Below are positions 7,142 to 15,803 of a DNA stretch of 18,886 nucleotides, piece after piece. A program made the translations under genes and the position numbers. Position 1 is the stretch's first letter. The number at the start of each line of letters is the position of its first letter. The DNA is taken from contig CAZGGG010000055.1 in NCBI GenBank assembly GCA_964525165.1, positions 1-18,886 on the forward strand, in the 5' to 3' direction. Below the pieces are notes generated by a model. It made no database searches. It was not told where the DNA came from and worked only from the letters and a program-made list of their open reading frames with translations. Source of the DNA: JAWLFI01 sp964525165. GTDB lineage: Bacteria > Bacteroidota > Bacteroidia > Chitinophagales > Saprospiraceae.

Positions 7142-8188
7142 ATGCGCATTAACGGACACGGACATATACTTCCTGAACCTTCGCAGATCCCCCGATTCAT
7201 GAAGGAAAAGAAACTCTTCTGGATTGATGAGGATAAGAAATTCATGAGGCAAGGTACATGGTCCCGGCCCATCACAGATCCTAGTTTTTTTCTAAAGGAA
7301 AAGCTGGAATGGATGGAGCGCTATCAGATTGATCACGGGGTAATGCTCTGCTTGTCACAATTATATTGCAACGGATGGCCGGAGCAGGATTGTGCCGATG
7401 CCATCCGATTTCAAAACGAGTATAATGCCTCCATACAACATCAACATCCGGACAAGTTCACTTGCGGATTTGTGGTGCAGCCGCTCTACATGGATCAGGC
7501 GCTCAAAGAAATAGACAAGTGCGTTAACGAGCTGGGCTTAAAGCTTTTATGCCTGCCGACGCATTTTCTCAATGCAGAGGGAGAATGGTTGTCGATTGCT
7601 GATGCGGAGGTGGACCCCATCTATGAATTGGCTGATGAATATGGGCTCGCGGTTCAAGTGCACCCCTATGACGGGGAAAAAATGATTGCACTCAAAAATG
7701 AATACTGGCGTTTCCATCTGGTTTGGATGATGGCCCAATGTGCGGACACCATACATGTTTTAGCCCTCAGAAACCTTCCGGAAAAATATCCGAATCTGCG
7801 CTTCAGTTTTGCGCACGGCGGCATGCTCGGAATTGCCAATTACGGTCGAAGGATACAAGGCTTTGATGGACGACCTGATATTTTCAAGGGATATCACGAC
7901 CCGCGCAAAACACTGGGACATAAAAATCTGTACTATGACACCCTAGTACACGACTCCTATACTTTAGAACTTCTAAAAAAACGCGTGGGGGCCAGTCAAA
8001 TCATTATGGCATTGGATGACCCCTACCCTTTGGGTGAAATGGACGGAGTCGGAACGTCTTATCCGGGACGTGTCGTAGACTATGCTGTAGAAACAGGAAT
8101 TCTTACCGAACAGGAGGGTAAGGATATTTGGTGTAAAAATGTACAGGATTGGTTGGGTATTGACTTGACCGTTTATTCCACTCAGTAA
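7142..8188 (+). CDS. Amidohydrolase of the ACMSD-like family (decarboxylase type)
   Basis: A 348-residue TIM-barrel metal-dependent enzyme. It starts MRINGHGHILP, giving the HxH metal pair His6/His8. Further ligands are His174 (QVHPYDGEK), His225 (FAHGG) and Asp292 in ALDDPYPLGE, the position of the GTDYPFPLG motif in 2-amino-3-carboxymuconate-6-semialdehyde decarboxylase (ACMSD). The long conserved stretches around KFTCGFVV, WRFHLVWM and RRIQGFDGRPD match the Bacteroidota branch annotated as ACMSD-like as I remember it. ACMSD acts in kynurenine/tryptophan catabolism, diverting the pathway from quinolinate. No kynurenine-pathway gene is adjacent, so the exact substrate is inferred from family only. 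All metal ligands are intact. The gene stands alone, between spacers, with a promoter box right at its start. Confidence 0.82.
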   Translation: MRINGHGHILPEPSQIPRFMKEKKLFWIDEDKKFMRQGTWSRPITDPSFFLKEKLEWMERYQIDHGVMLCLSQLYCNGWPEQDCADAIRFQNEYNASIQHQHPDKFTCGFVVQPLYMDQALKEIDKCVNELGLKLLCLPTHFLNAEGEWLSIADAEVDPIYELADEYGLAVQVHPYDGEKMIALKNEYWRFHLVWMMAQCADTIHVLALRNLPEKYPNLRFSFAHGGMLGIANYGRRIQGFDGRPDIFKGYHDPRKTLGHKNLYYDTLVHDSYTLELLKKRVGASQIIMALDDPYPLGEMDGVGTSYPGRVVDYAVETGILTEQEGKDIWCKNVQDWLGIDLTVYSTQ

Positions 8189-8237
8189 CAGCACCTCAGC
8201 CTTTCGGCAAAAGCAATCTATTCGTTCATTAGAGGAC

Positions 8238-8269
8238 AAAAAAAAATGTCCGGGGAACCACCCCCGGAC
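8238..8269 (-). terminator. Rho-independent terminator, distal, minus strand
   Basis: Read on the minus strand, a perfect 8-bp GC-rich stem (GTCCGGGG/CCCCGGAC at 8248-8255 and 8262-8269, 6-nt loop) is followed by A and then nine T residues (complement of 8238-8246). This is a textbook intrinsic terminator. It lies about 230 bp past the ftsZ stop, so it may act as a backup, or it may end a separate small minus-strand transcript. Confidence 0.7.
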
Positions 8270-8458
8270 GAACCAATAAACCAATCTCAACAGGTGAGAT
8301 TAATAAGACCATCTTTTGCACAAAAAAATGTGCTATATCATTAAAATTGTTGTTTCTAACTGATATTTAAATATAGGAAAACTCATATTAAAAAACCTAA
8401 TAAATTGAACTTTTTTTTAATGTGTAATGCATCTTTTTTTCACCCTATTACACATATG

Positions 8459-8491
8459 AAAAAATATGGGTAGGACAATCATGTCCTACCC
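8459..8491 (-). terminator. Rho-independent terminator directly after ftsZ
   Basis: A 10-bp perfect stem, GGGTAGGACA/TGTCCTACCC (8468-8477 and 8482-8491) with loop ATCA, sits 8 bp beyond the ftsZ stop. On the minus strand it is followed by ATATTTTTT. Position and structure make it the likely end of the dcw transcript. Confidence 0.75.
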
Positions 8492-8499
8492 CATTTTTC

Positions 8500-9909
8500 T
8501 TAGTCTACACGATCGTGCAAATAACTGTTTCCGCGCTCAATATTGCCATCTTCTTCACTGATATGGAAGGTACTCATGCGCTCCGTATCATTGGACTCTA
8601 TATCTAATTCAATTTTACGACGAGCATAGGCAGGCGTGTTTTCCAAATCCCGAATCATTTGATCATTCAAACCTCGGTTGTTTCTCTGTTTTTTCGTTCT
8701 TTCAGCATACTGCTTTCTTCGCTCTCGCTCCTCTGCTCCCAAATTGGCTGGATTAGATTTAACGTAAGGGCTACTTTCATTTTCCATGTAAATCGGTCGA
8801 TTGCTGCGTTCCTCATCGATACGTTCATCATCTAAATCAATAGTAATGGCATCTCTTCTGGGCTGCAGATCGTCTTCATGATCCCCTTTTTCTTCTTCCG
8901 GCAGAGAAATGAAAACATACTCCTCTTCCTTTTGGGTCTTTTTCTCTTTGGTGTGATCAAAGCCCGTAGCGATGATGGTAACACTGATTTTTTCACCCAG
9001 ATTTTCATCCTCACAATGCCCCCAAATCAAATCCGTGCCATATCCGGCCTCCTCCTGGACATAATCAGTAATTTCCACGATCTCATCCATGGTAATCTGA
9101 TTTGATCCAGAGGTAATATTTAAAAGAATATGATTGGCTCCATGAATGTTATTATCCTCTAATAAAGGAGAAGTCAATGCTGCTTCAATCGCTCGGTTTG
9201 CACGATCTTCACCTTCCATTGTGGCAGTTCCCATAATGGCAACCCCACTATCGCGCATCACTGTGTTGACATCAGCGAAATCCACATTCACATAACCTTC
9301 TACTGTAATAATCTCCGCAATACCTTTCGCAGCCGAAGTCAGTATATTATCGGCTTGTCCAAATGCTTCAGACAAGACTAAATTTCCATGCATCTCTCTT
9401 AATTTGTCATTGGAGATGACAATCAAAGAGTCTACATTCTTGCGCAAATCTTCCAATCCATCGACAGCCTGCAATGTTCTGCGTCTTCCTTCAAAAGAGA
9501 AAGGGATCGTGACAATCCCCACGGTAAGGATATCCATTTCTTTTGCCGTTTTGGCAATGATGGGCGCCGCTCCGGTTCCGGTTCCTCCGCCCATCCCGGC
9601 AGTGACGAAGACCATTTTCGTATCCTGAAGAAAATCTCTCACCAATTCTACGGATTCCAGACAGGCTTCTTTACCCACTTTAGGCTTGGATCCTGCTCCG
9701 CGTCCTTCCGTAAGCTCCGGTCCTAAGGCAATCTTATTAGGTACCGGGCTAGATTGTAATGCTTGTTGATCCGTATTGCAGATAGCATAATCTACGCCCA
9801 CAATTCCTTGTTTAAACATGTGGGTTACGGCATTGGACCCTCCGCCACCGACGCCGATGACTTTGATTACAGGTCTGTCTTCTTTTGGTATGTCGAACAT
9901 TAAAGGCAT
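8500..9909 (-). CDS. ftsZ: Cell division protein FtsZ
   Basis: Tubulin-like GTPase that polymerises at midcell into the Z-ring and recruits the division machinery. The GTP-binding signature GGGTGTG is at residues 107-113, the early glycine loop VGGGGSN near 20-26, and the T7-loop NVDFADV at 208-214 completes the GTPase site at the subunit interface. Residues 1-320 are the conserved GTPase and C-terminal domains. They are followed by a charged linker of about 100 residues. The C-terminal region has PAYARRKIELD (426-436), corresponding to the FtsA-binding peptide of other FtsZs, and a further tail ending NSYLHDRVD, a pattern I associate with Bacteroidota FtsZ. An in-frame ATG three codons downstream (MFDIPKE) is an alternative start. 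Last gene of the cluster, 29 bp after ftsA and ahead of a strong terminator. Confidence 0.98.
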   Translation of the reverse strand: MPLMFDIPKEDRPVIKVIGVGGGGSNAVTHMFKQGIVGVDYAICNTDQQALQSSPVPNKIALGPELTEGRGAGSKPKVGKEACLESVELVRDFLQDTKMVFVTAGMGGGTGTGAAPIIAKTAKEMDILTVGIVTIPFSFEGRRRTLQAVDGLEDLRKNVDSLIVISNDKLREMHGNLVLSEAFGQADNILTSAAKGIAEIITVEGYVNVDFADVNTVMRDSGVAIMGTATMEGEDRANRAIEAALTSPLLEDNNIHGANHILLNITSGSNQITMDEIVEITDYVQEEAGYGTDLIWGHCEDENLGEKISVTIIATGFDHTKEKKTQKEEEYVFISLPEEEKGDHEDDLQPRRDAITIDLDDERIDEERSNRPIYMENESSPYVKSNPANLGAEERERRKQYAERTKKQRNNRGLNDQMIRDLENTPAYARRKIELDIESNDTERMSTFHISEEDGNIERGNSYLHDRVD

Positions 9910-9938
9910 AATGCTAAGTTTTAGTCGTTTTGAATGAA

Positions 9939-11366
9939 TTAAAGTGACGAATCGGGTTTGGCTTCAAAAAAGTCTATGACCCCTTTAAAGAATTTGGCAA
10001 AGCGGCCCGGTTTATCGTTTGAATCTTGATCAACAGGTTCCGGCTGGATATCATCTTCTCCGGGTGCATTTATATCTGAATCATCAGAAGTATTCCCACT
10101 TTCAGGCTCTACACTCATTGCTGCAACATTTGTGCTCGCTTTCTGACTTTCCCCCACTGTCATTAAAGCACCTAATCTTTGGGTCGTTCTTTTCACCTGC
10201 TCGGATTGTGCAGCTTTTAACAATAACCCAATCGCAGTGGAATAGATCGGACTTTCCAATGCTTTGGGGAAGCCCTGAGCTAAATTTTCCACGGGATGGC
10301 CAATTCTTGCTTCCATGCCCGTATGGTAGGAGGCTAATTTATCGATATGCTTTAACAGGGAACCACCACCTGTTAACACAATACCTCCAATCAACTTCTG
10401 GTCATAGCCGGAGCGCTTGATCTCCAGGTATACATAATCCATAATCTCTTCTACCCTCGCCTGAATGATCAGCGATAAGTTCTTTTCAGAGATCTCGCGA
10501 GACTCTCGGCCTTTCAAACCCGGTATCACAATAATTCGATTGTCTTTGAGCTCATCCGCCAAAGCAGATCCAAAAGCATGCTTCAGCTTCTGCGCCTGAT
10601 CTTGCATCACCGTGCATCCTTCTTTAATATCTTTGGTAATGACATCACCACCGAAAGGAATCACTGCTGTATGCCGAATCATTCCTTCATGGAAAACGGT
10701 CAGATCTGTCGTACCTCCTCCGATATCCACCAATGCCACACCGGCAATCATTTCATCATCCGTCAAAACTGCTTTTGCGGAAGCGATAGGCTCCAGGGTC
10801 ATATCTTTGACCTCCAGATCAGATTTGGTAACACATTTCTCTAGGTTTCGGAAAGCTGAAACCTGACCGGTAATGATATGGAAATTCGCTTCCAAACGAA
10901 TACCGGACATCCCTCTCGGATCGCGAATACCTTGCTCATTATCCAAGGTATATTCCTGAGGTATGACATGAAGAATCTTATCGCCGGGAGGCAAACCCAT
11001 TTTGTACATAGATTTTTTCAATTCCTCAATGTCCTCATTGGAAATCTCTTGCTCTGCACTTTCGCGTGGCAACACCCCATGATGCTGAAAGCTTTTGATG
11101 TGCTGACCGGCAATGCCGATAAACACTTCTTTCGCTTGAATTCCGGTGGTGCGCTCCACTTTTCCAATGGCTTCTCTAATGGCCTCTACGGTGCGATCAA
11201 TATTGGCAACAACGCCTCTCATCACCCCTGTAGATTTCACTTTGCCCAAGCCCAGAACTTCGAGTTTTCCATGCTCGTTTAAAGTACCTGCCAAGGCGCA
11301 AACTTTGGTCGTCCCTATATCCAGGGCCACCACCAGTTTGTCGGTATACTTGTTATTGTGGTTCAT
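9939..11366 (-). CDS. ftsA: Cell division protein FtsA
   Basis: Actin-like ATPase that tethers FtsZ filaments to the cytoplasmic membrane. The phosphate-1 motif DIGTTK is at residues 16-21 and the phosphate-2 motif appears in VDIGGGTTDLTVF (about 217-229). The SHS2-type 1C subdomain lies between them, and GGIVLTGGGSLL marks the adenosine-binding region. After the actin fold comes a low-complexity acidic and polar linker (roughly 395-450), then the amphipathic helix RFAKFFKGVIDFFEA, the expected membrane-targeting segment. Length (475 aa) is normal for Bacteroidota, longer than E. coli FtsA because of the linker. It lies 11 bp after ftsQ and 29 bp before ftsZ, consistent with cotranscription. 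Confidence 0.97.
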   Translation of the reverse strand: MNHNNKYTDKLVVALDIGTTKVCALAGTLNEHGKLEVLGLGKVKSTGVMRGVVANIDRTVEAIREAIGKVERTTGIQAKEVFIGIAGQHIKSFQHHGVLPRESAEQEISNEDIEELKKSMYKMGLPPGDKILHVIPQEYTLDNEQGIRDPRGMSGIRLEANFHIITGQVSAFRNLEKCVTKSDLEVKDMTLEPIASAKAVLTDDEMIAGVALVDIGGGTTDLTVFHEGMIRHTAVIPFGGDVITKDIKEGCTVMQDQAQKLKHAFGSALADELKDNRIIVIPGLKGRESREISEKNLSLIIQARVEEIMDYVYLEIKRSGYDQKLIGGIVLTGGGSLLKHIDKLASYHTGMEARIGHPVENLAQGFPKALESPIYSTAIGLLLKAAQSEQVKRTTQRLGALMTVGESQKASTNVAAMSVEPESGNTSDDSDINAPGEDDIQPEPVDQDSNDKPGRFAKFFKGVIDFFEAKPDSSL

Positions 11367-11377
11367 AATATCAGGTT

Positions 11378-12148
11378 TTAAACTTTCATTTTTGCAATCA
11401 CTTGATCTTCAAATCTCAGATCAATTCTTTCATATTTATTCCAGCCTTTCTTTGGAAGAACTTCCTTAAAAAACCGTTTCATTTTTTCCCATTTCGGACC
11501 TACATTATTCCAGGGACCGAAATCAATTTTCAATTTGCTGAGCAATGGTATCAGCACATAAGATCCATTCTGATCTCTATACACCTGGTCAATCCATTGA
11601 GTCATCTCATGCTCCTGATTCAGACTTTCCAGAATCAGGCTGAGTTCGTCCTTTTTCCAATCTTCGCGCTGCGCACCTTTCGGAATATGTCCATGCAAGA
11701 CAGGAACACGTACAGTATAGTGCTCCGATGGAGGCATCCATTGCCCCTCTGAATCGATATAGTGTGTACTGCCACTTTCGATCAACCGCAATACCGGTAA
11801 TCTTTGCGCTACTTTAAAGTGTAATACCCCTCTGTGGTCAACATATACTTTGGCATCCTTGATGTAAGGATTGGACTTCAAAATTTCTTCAAAACGAGAT
11901 AATGGAATTTCACCAATCGGCAATTTGACCGGATGGTACCCGATGGAAGATTGCAATTGAGCAAACACTTCCGCTTCCGTCAATAAATTCTTACCATCCT
12001 CCAGCGCTTCAATTTCTATTTCAAAATCTGAAGGCGTTACGTTTTTCTTCAAATGAGTCGCCGATACCAAAAGCACCGCTACTCCAAGGATAAAGAGTCC
12101 CATGAAGGCTTGTTGTACGGGTTTGGGTATGTGGATATTCATGCTCAT
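11378..12148 (-). CDS. ftsQ: Cell division protein FtsQ
   Basis: A 256-residue bitopic membrane protein: short cytoplasmic N-terminus, one membrane helix at about residues 13-31 (FMGLFILGVAVLLVSA), then a periplasmic POTRA-like region (about 40-115, containing SRFEEILKSNPYIKDAKVYV) and a beta domain (VLRLIESGSTHYIDSEG and onward). In other bacteria FtsQ links early and late divisome proteins. Sequence conservation is low, so the call relies on this architecture plus position between murG and ftsA. Its ATG overlaps the murG stop as ATGA, implying translational coupling. An in-frame ATG two codons downstream is possible. Confidence 0.9.
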   Translation of the reverse strand: MSMNIHIPKPVQQAFMGLFILGVAVLLVSATHLKKNVTPSDFEIEIEALEDGKNLLTEAEVFAQLQSSIGYHPVKLPIGEIPLSRFEEILKSNPYIKDAKVYVDHRGVLHFKVAQRLPVLRLIESGSTHYIDSEGQWMPPSEHYTVRVPVLHGHIPKGAQREDWKKDELSLILESLNQEHEMTQWIDQVYRDQNGSYVLIPLLSKLKIDFGPWNNVGPKWEKMKRFFKEVLPKKGWNKYERIDLRFEDQVIAKMKV

Positions 12149-13236
12149 TTGTTGATGATGTTTTTAATTTCGTTTACAATCGCTTCAGCCGCATGAGGCT
12201 TGGCAAATGATTTAATATTCGATTCTAGTTCCTCCCGTGCTTGCTGGTCTTCTAAAAGATCAAAGCATGTGGGAAGGGCTTTCTGCACAGCTTCCTGATC
12301 TGTGATCATTTTGGCTGCGTTATACTGGACAAGGCTAAGAGCGTTTTTCGTTTGATGATCTTCGGCGACATTTGGGGAGGGAACCAAAACAGCGGCTTTG
12401 CCCACCACACTCAATTCTGAGAGGGTTAAAGCTCCTGCCCTGCAAAGAACCACATCGCTAGCAGCATATGCGAGGTCCATTCTTTCCAAAAACGGCAAAC
12501 ATTTCACATGTGGCAATTGAGCCACCGCAGTAGATTTGCACGCTTCGAAATGACGGGACCCACATTGCCAGATAATGTTCACATCATCCATGTTTCGCAA
12601 TGTTTCTTCCTGTGCCAGAACAGCTTCGTTCAATGTTTTGGCTCCCAGGCTTCCTCCAAATATCAACAGCGTTTTCTTAAGACCTAAATCGAAAAAGCTC
12701 TGAGACGCTCGCTTCTTCTTTTGGATGTCAAGTAGATCTTGCCGTATAGGATTTCCTGTAAAAACAATTTTTTCTTTCGGAAAGTAGCGCTCCATATCAG
12801 GAAAGGCTACACAAATCTTATTGGCTTTAGCGGCCAACTTTTTATTGGTGATGCCGGGATAGGAATTTTGTTCCTGTATCAGAGTGGGAACACCCTGACG
12901 ACCTGCCACCCACAATAAGGGTCCGCTTGCGTAGCCTCCTACACCAATGGCAATATCCGGTTGGATGTTTCGGATCAGTTGTTTACTGATACGAATACTT
13001 TGCCAAAGCTTGAAAGGCAACATGAGATTTTTCCAAGTCAATCGTCTTTGCAGGCCCCTGATCGGTAGACCTGTTATAGGAAAGCCCGCTTTCGGTACTT
13101 TCTCCATTTCCATTTTCCCTTCTGCACCCACAAATTGGATGCGGGCATCCGGAAATTCTTTTTGTATTGCTTCTGCGATCGCAATCGCAGGGTAAATATG
13201 TCCTCCGGTTCCTCCTCCGCTAATGATGACTCTCAT
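12145..13236 (-). CDS. murG: UDP-GlcNAc:lipid I N-acetylglucosaminyltransferase MurG
   Basis: Peripheral inner-membrane GT-B glycosyltransferase converting lipid I to lipid II, the peptidoglycan precursor flipped to the periplasm. The glycine loop GGGTGGHIYPA (residues 7-17) and GVGGYASGP (about 98-106) are the lipid-acceptor side motifs. The donor side has IFGGSLGAKTLN (about 193-204), then CRAGALTLSEL and PSPNVAEDHQTKNA, the UDP-GlcNAc pocket. At 363 residues it is full length. The start overlaps the ftsW end by 17 bp and its stop overlaps the ftsQ start by 4 bp, so no murC gene lies between murG and ftsQ. Confidence 0.97.
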   Translation of the reverse strand: MRVIISGGGTGGHIYPAIAIAEAIQKEFPDARIQFVGAEGKMEMEKVPKAGFPITGLPIRGLQRRLTWKNLMLPFKLWQSIRISKQLIRNIQPDIAIGVGGYASGPLLWVAGRQGVPTLIQEQNSYPGITNKKLAAKANKICVAFPDMERYFPKEKIVFTGNPIRQDLLDIQKKKRASQSFFDLGLKKTLLIFGGSLGAKTLNEAVLAQEETLRNMDDVNIIWQCGSRHFEACKSTAVAQLPHVKCLPFLERMDLAYAASDVVLCRAGALTLSELSVVGKAAVLVPSPNVAEDHQTKNALSLVQYNAAKMITDQEAVQKALPTCFDLLEDQQAREELESNIKSFAKPHAAEAIVNEIKNIINK

Positions 13237-14446
13237 CAGGCATGGATCCTGGATCCGGTTTGATATCTAAATGTCCTCCTTCGAGGGCTAATCGTTCTTC
13301 TCTTTCCATTTCCTTCCGTTGCTGCTCGGTAAAGTGACTCACGCTCAATATAATTCCGAAGGAAATCGCTGTAAATAAGGTACTGGTCCCGCCCATACTC
13401 ACCATCGGCAATGTCAAACCGGTTACAGGAACCAAATTGACGGAAACGGCAATGTTGAGTAAGGCTTGTATGGTGAGACTGATGGATAGACCTACGGCTA
13501 GCAAGGCGGCAAAAGTTCGAGTACTGCGCGTGACTACCCTTATGCACCTCCCTAAGAAATAGAGGTAAATGACTACAATAATAAATCCTCCTACCAGACC
13601 ATACTCTTCACAAATAATGGCATATATAAAATCCGCATATGCATACGGCAAGAAATTCCTTTGCTGGCTATTGCCGGGTCCAAGCCCTGTCAACCCTCCG
13701 GCCGCAATCGCAATTTTAGCCTGGTCGATTTGATAGGTGTCCGAGCCGCCGGTTGTGAAATCCTGAATTCTTTTGATCCAGGTGTTGGAACGAACCTCAG
13801 AATTAGGCATCAAAGTGCCGCCTACCATGATCACGGAAACCAATAATACCCCTCCTAAGACGATGACGCCCATATGCAATAAGGCCATTCGTCCTACAAA
13901 TAAGATGATCAGACAGGTGGTAAACATCATCAAAGCTGTAGAAAGATCAGATGGGATAATCAATGCACACATAAATAAAATGGGTAGCACGATTTTCAAC
14001 ATGACAATTTTGAGATCATGAATCTGATCTTGATATTCCGCAACCCTTTGTGCAACAAATATGATTAAGGCTACTTTTGCAAAATCGCTGGTTTGAATGG
14101 TAAACCCAAGCAGCGGAATTCTGATCCAACGCCTTGCTTCATTGATTTCAACACCCCAGATCATCGTGATGAATAGCAATACCATTGCCACTACATATAG
14201 AATAGGTGCTAATTTTTGAAAAAAGGTGTAGGAGATATTATGGATACCATATGCTGCTACAAAACTGATTAATATGATTGCCAACTGTCGGACAAAGTAA
14301 TATTCAGTGCTCGACTCGTACTTGTAAGCCATACTGCCGGAAGCACTATAGACCGCTAAAAGCGAAGCTACAGACAACAATAAGAGGATCACCCAAATCA
14401 TTCGGTCTCCTTTTAATCGTTGTTTTATATTTGCTAAAGTGCTCAT
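13220..14446 (-). CDS. ftsW: Septal peptidoglycan polymerase FtsW (SEDS family)
   Basis: A 408-residue polytopic protein of about ten membrane segments, belonging to the shape-elongation-division-sporulation (SEDS) glycosyltransferases that polymerise lipid II together with a cognate class B PBP (here FtsI). Recognisable stretches are NEARRWIRIPLLGFTIQTSD (102-121), IPSDLSTALMMF (about 164-175), GLGPGNSQQRNFLPYAYADF, corresponding to the family loop before the catalytic region, and VSMGGTSTLFTAISFG near the end, the counterpart of the VSYGGSS motif. Divisome rather than RodA assignment rests on the location in the dcw cluster. It starts 4 bp after the mraY stop, where many relatives carry murD. 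Confidence 0.95.
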   Translation of the reverse strand: MSTLANIKQRLKGDRMIWVILLLLSVASLLAVYSASGSMAYKYESSTEYYFVRQLAIILISFVAAYGIHNISYTFFQKLAPILYVVAMVLLFITMIWGVEINEARRWIRIPLLGFTIQTSDFAKVALIIFVAQRVAEYQDQIHDLKIVMLKIVLPILFMCALIIPSDLSTALMMFTTCLIILFVGRMALLHMGVIVLGGVLLVSVIMVGGTLMPNSEVRSNTWIKRIQDFTTGGSDTYQIDQAKIAIAAGGLTGLGPGNSQQRNFLPYAYADFIYAIICEEYGLVGGFIIVVIYLYFLGRCIRVVTRSTRTFAALLAVGLSISLTIQALLNIAVSVNLVPVTGLTLPMVSMGGTSTLFTAISFGIILSVSHFTEQQRKEMEREERLALEGGHLDIKPDPGSMPDESHH

Positions 14447-14450
14447 GCTC

Positions 14451-15704
14451 TTATCTGATCTTTAAAGTTATGATCGTCAATACCGCACACATAATCGCCA
14501 CGATCCAGAACCGGGTTACAATTTTTGATTCATGCATCCCTAGTTTTTGATAGTGATGGTGAAGCGGAGACATCAAAAAGATGCGCTTCCCCTCACCGAT
14601 TTTTCGTTTTGTGTATTTGAAATAGGCAACTTGAAGAACGACGGATAAATTCTCCACCAAAAAGACTCCACACAATAAGGGAATCAGCAATTCTTTTCGG
14701 ATGACAATGGCTAATGCCGCAATCACTCCTCCCAGCATCAAAGAACCCGTATCTCCCATGAATACTTTTGCCGGATAGGCATTGTACCAGAGAAAACCAA
14801 TAGCGGCTCCGATCAAACAAGCTGAGAAAATCACTAATTCACCCGAATTGGGTAAAAACAGAATATCCAGATAATCTGCGAAAATCTGGTTACCGGAAAC
14901 ATAGGCTAAGATTCCTAAGGTGCCGGCAATTATGGCGGACACACCCGTGGCCAAACCATCTAATCCATCTGTTAAGTTCGCACCGTTTGAAACGGCAGTG
15001 ACAATGAAGATGATAATGGGTACAAAAATAATCCACACCCAAGTGGCCGCATTTTCACCTAAAAAGAAAAGAAGATCGGCATAATCGAATTGATTGCCTT
15101 TGATGAATGGGATGTTGGTCAATGTGGTCTTCACATACACCAACTCTTTCACTGCTCCTTCACTGTCAACGGTGCTGATACGGTCTACAACTTCAAATCC
15201 CTGTCCCTGTGCTTCACTGGCTGTCATCCTTACCACTATGTCATCATGTGCCACCATGGTAATTCCTACAATCAAACCTAAGCCAATTTGGCCGGCCACC
15301 TTGAATATGCCCTTGAGCCCTTTCTTATCCTTCCGGAAAACTTTGATGTAATCATCGATAAAACCGATGGCACCCATCCAAAGTGTAGAAAGCAACATGA
15401 GTTGAACATATACATTTGTGAGATCAGAAAGCAATAAGCAGGGAACCATAATCGAGAGAAAAATGATAATTCCTCCCATCGTGGGGGTCCCTTCCTTTGC
15501 CTTTTGACCTGCCAAACCCAGGTCTCGAACGGATTCTCCTATTTGCAACCTTTTCAAATACTGTATCAGACGATTTCCGAATAAAATAGAGATCACCAAT
15601 GATAGGATGATCGCCATTCCGGCACGGAAGGTCAAATACTGAAACAGCCCCGCTCCCGGGAAGCTGTTATGACTTTCGAAAAATTCGAATATGTGATATA
15701 GCAT
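14451..15704 (-). CDS. mraY: Phospho-MurNAc-pentapeptide transferase MraY
   Basis: Integral membrane enzyme that transfers phospho-MurNAc-pentapeptide from UDP to undecaprenyl phosphate, making lipid I. Motifs: KEGTPTMGG (70-78), the Asp pair in DDYIKVF (117-123), NLTDGLDG (243-250), FMGDTGSL (315-322) and HHHYQKLG (382-389), covering the metal and nucleotide site. About ten membrane helices. Compared with the roughly 360-residue proteobacterial enzyme, there is an insert of about 60 residues at 155-215 between membrane segments, a feature I associate with Bacteroidota MraY. Preceded by an unusually long (135 bp) structured spacer after murE and followed after 4 bp by ftsW. Confidence 0.97.
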   Translation of the reverse strand: MLYHIFEFFESHNSFPGAGLFQYLTFRAGMAIILSLVISILFGNRLIQYLKRLQIGESVRDLGLAGQKAKEGTPTMGGIIIFLSIMVPCLLLSDLTNVYVQLMLLSTLWMGAIGFIDDYIKVFRKDKKGLKGIFKVAGQIGLGLIVGITMVAHDDIVVRMTASEAQGQGFEVVDRISTVDSEGAVKELVYVKTTLTNIPFIKGNQFDYADLLFFLGENAATWVWIIFVPIIIFIVTAVSNGANLTDGLDGLATGVSAIIAGTLGILAYVSGNQIFADYLDILFLPNSGELVIFSACLIGAAIGFLWYNAYPAKVFMGDTGSLMLGGVIAALAIVIRKELLIPLLCGVFLVENLSVVLQVAYFKYTKRKIGEGKRIFLMSPLHHHYQKLGMHESKIVTRFWIVAIMCAVLTIITLKIR

Positions 15705-15737
15705 CTGCTACGACTGTCATTTTTTTTCTTAAAAATT

Positions 15738-15803
15738 AACAGTATAGCGAGCACCGTTGAACGTCCCAACCACAGTACGCATAGTATACCCGCTATAACT
15801 GTT
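15738..15803 (-). promoter_or_regulatory. Large stem-loop in the murE-mraY spacer
   Basis: AACAGTATAGCG (15738-15749) and CGCTATAACTGTT (15791-15803) are inverted repeats, complementary over 12 bp with a single-base bulge, around a 41-nt loop. In the minus-strand transcript the stem is followed by AATTTTTAAG and then an A-rich stretch before the mraY start (15704). It could be an attenuator, a processing site or a translation-control structure. The structure is seen; function is inferred. Confidence 0.4.

Larger units (their letters stand above)
8189..8499. other. Convergent intergenic zone rich in hairpins
   Basis: This spacer of 311 bp separates the amidohydrolase (+) and ftsZ (-). It contains four inverted repeats: 8248-8269 (8-bp stem), 8283-8301 (AATCTCA/TGAGATT, loop ACAGG), 8420-8455 (ATGTGTAAT/ATTACACAT around an 18-nt T-rich spacer) and 8468-8491 (10-bp stem). 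Two of these look like minus-strand terminators. No open frame of note was found. Confidence 0.6.

Noticed and set aside
10019..11469. Several plus-strand open frames of 80-130 codons opposite ftsA and ftsQ
   Set aside because: They are antisense shadows of strongly conserved genes, with low-complexity or arbitrary translations.
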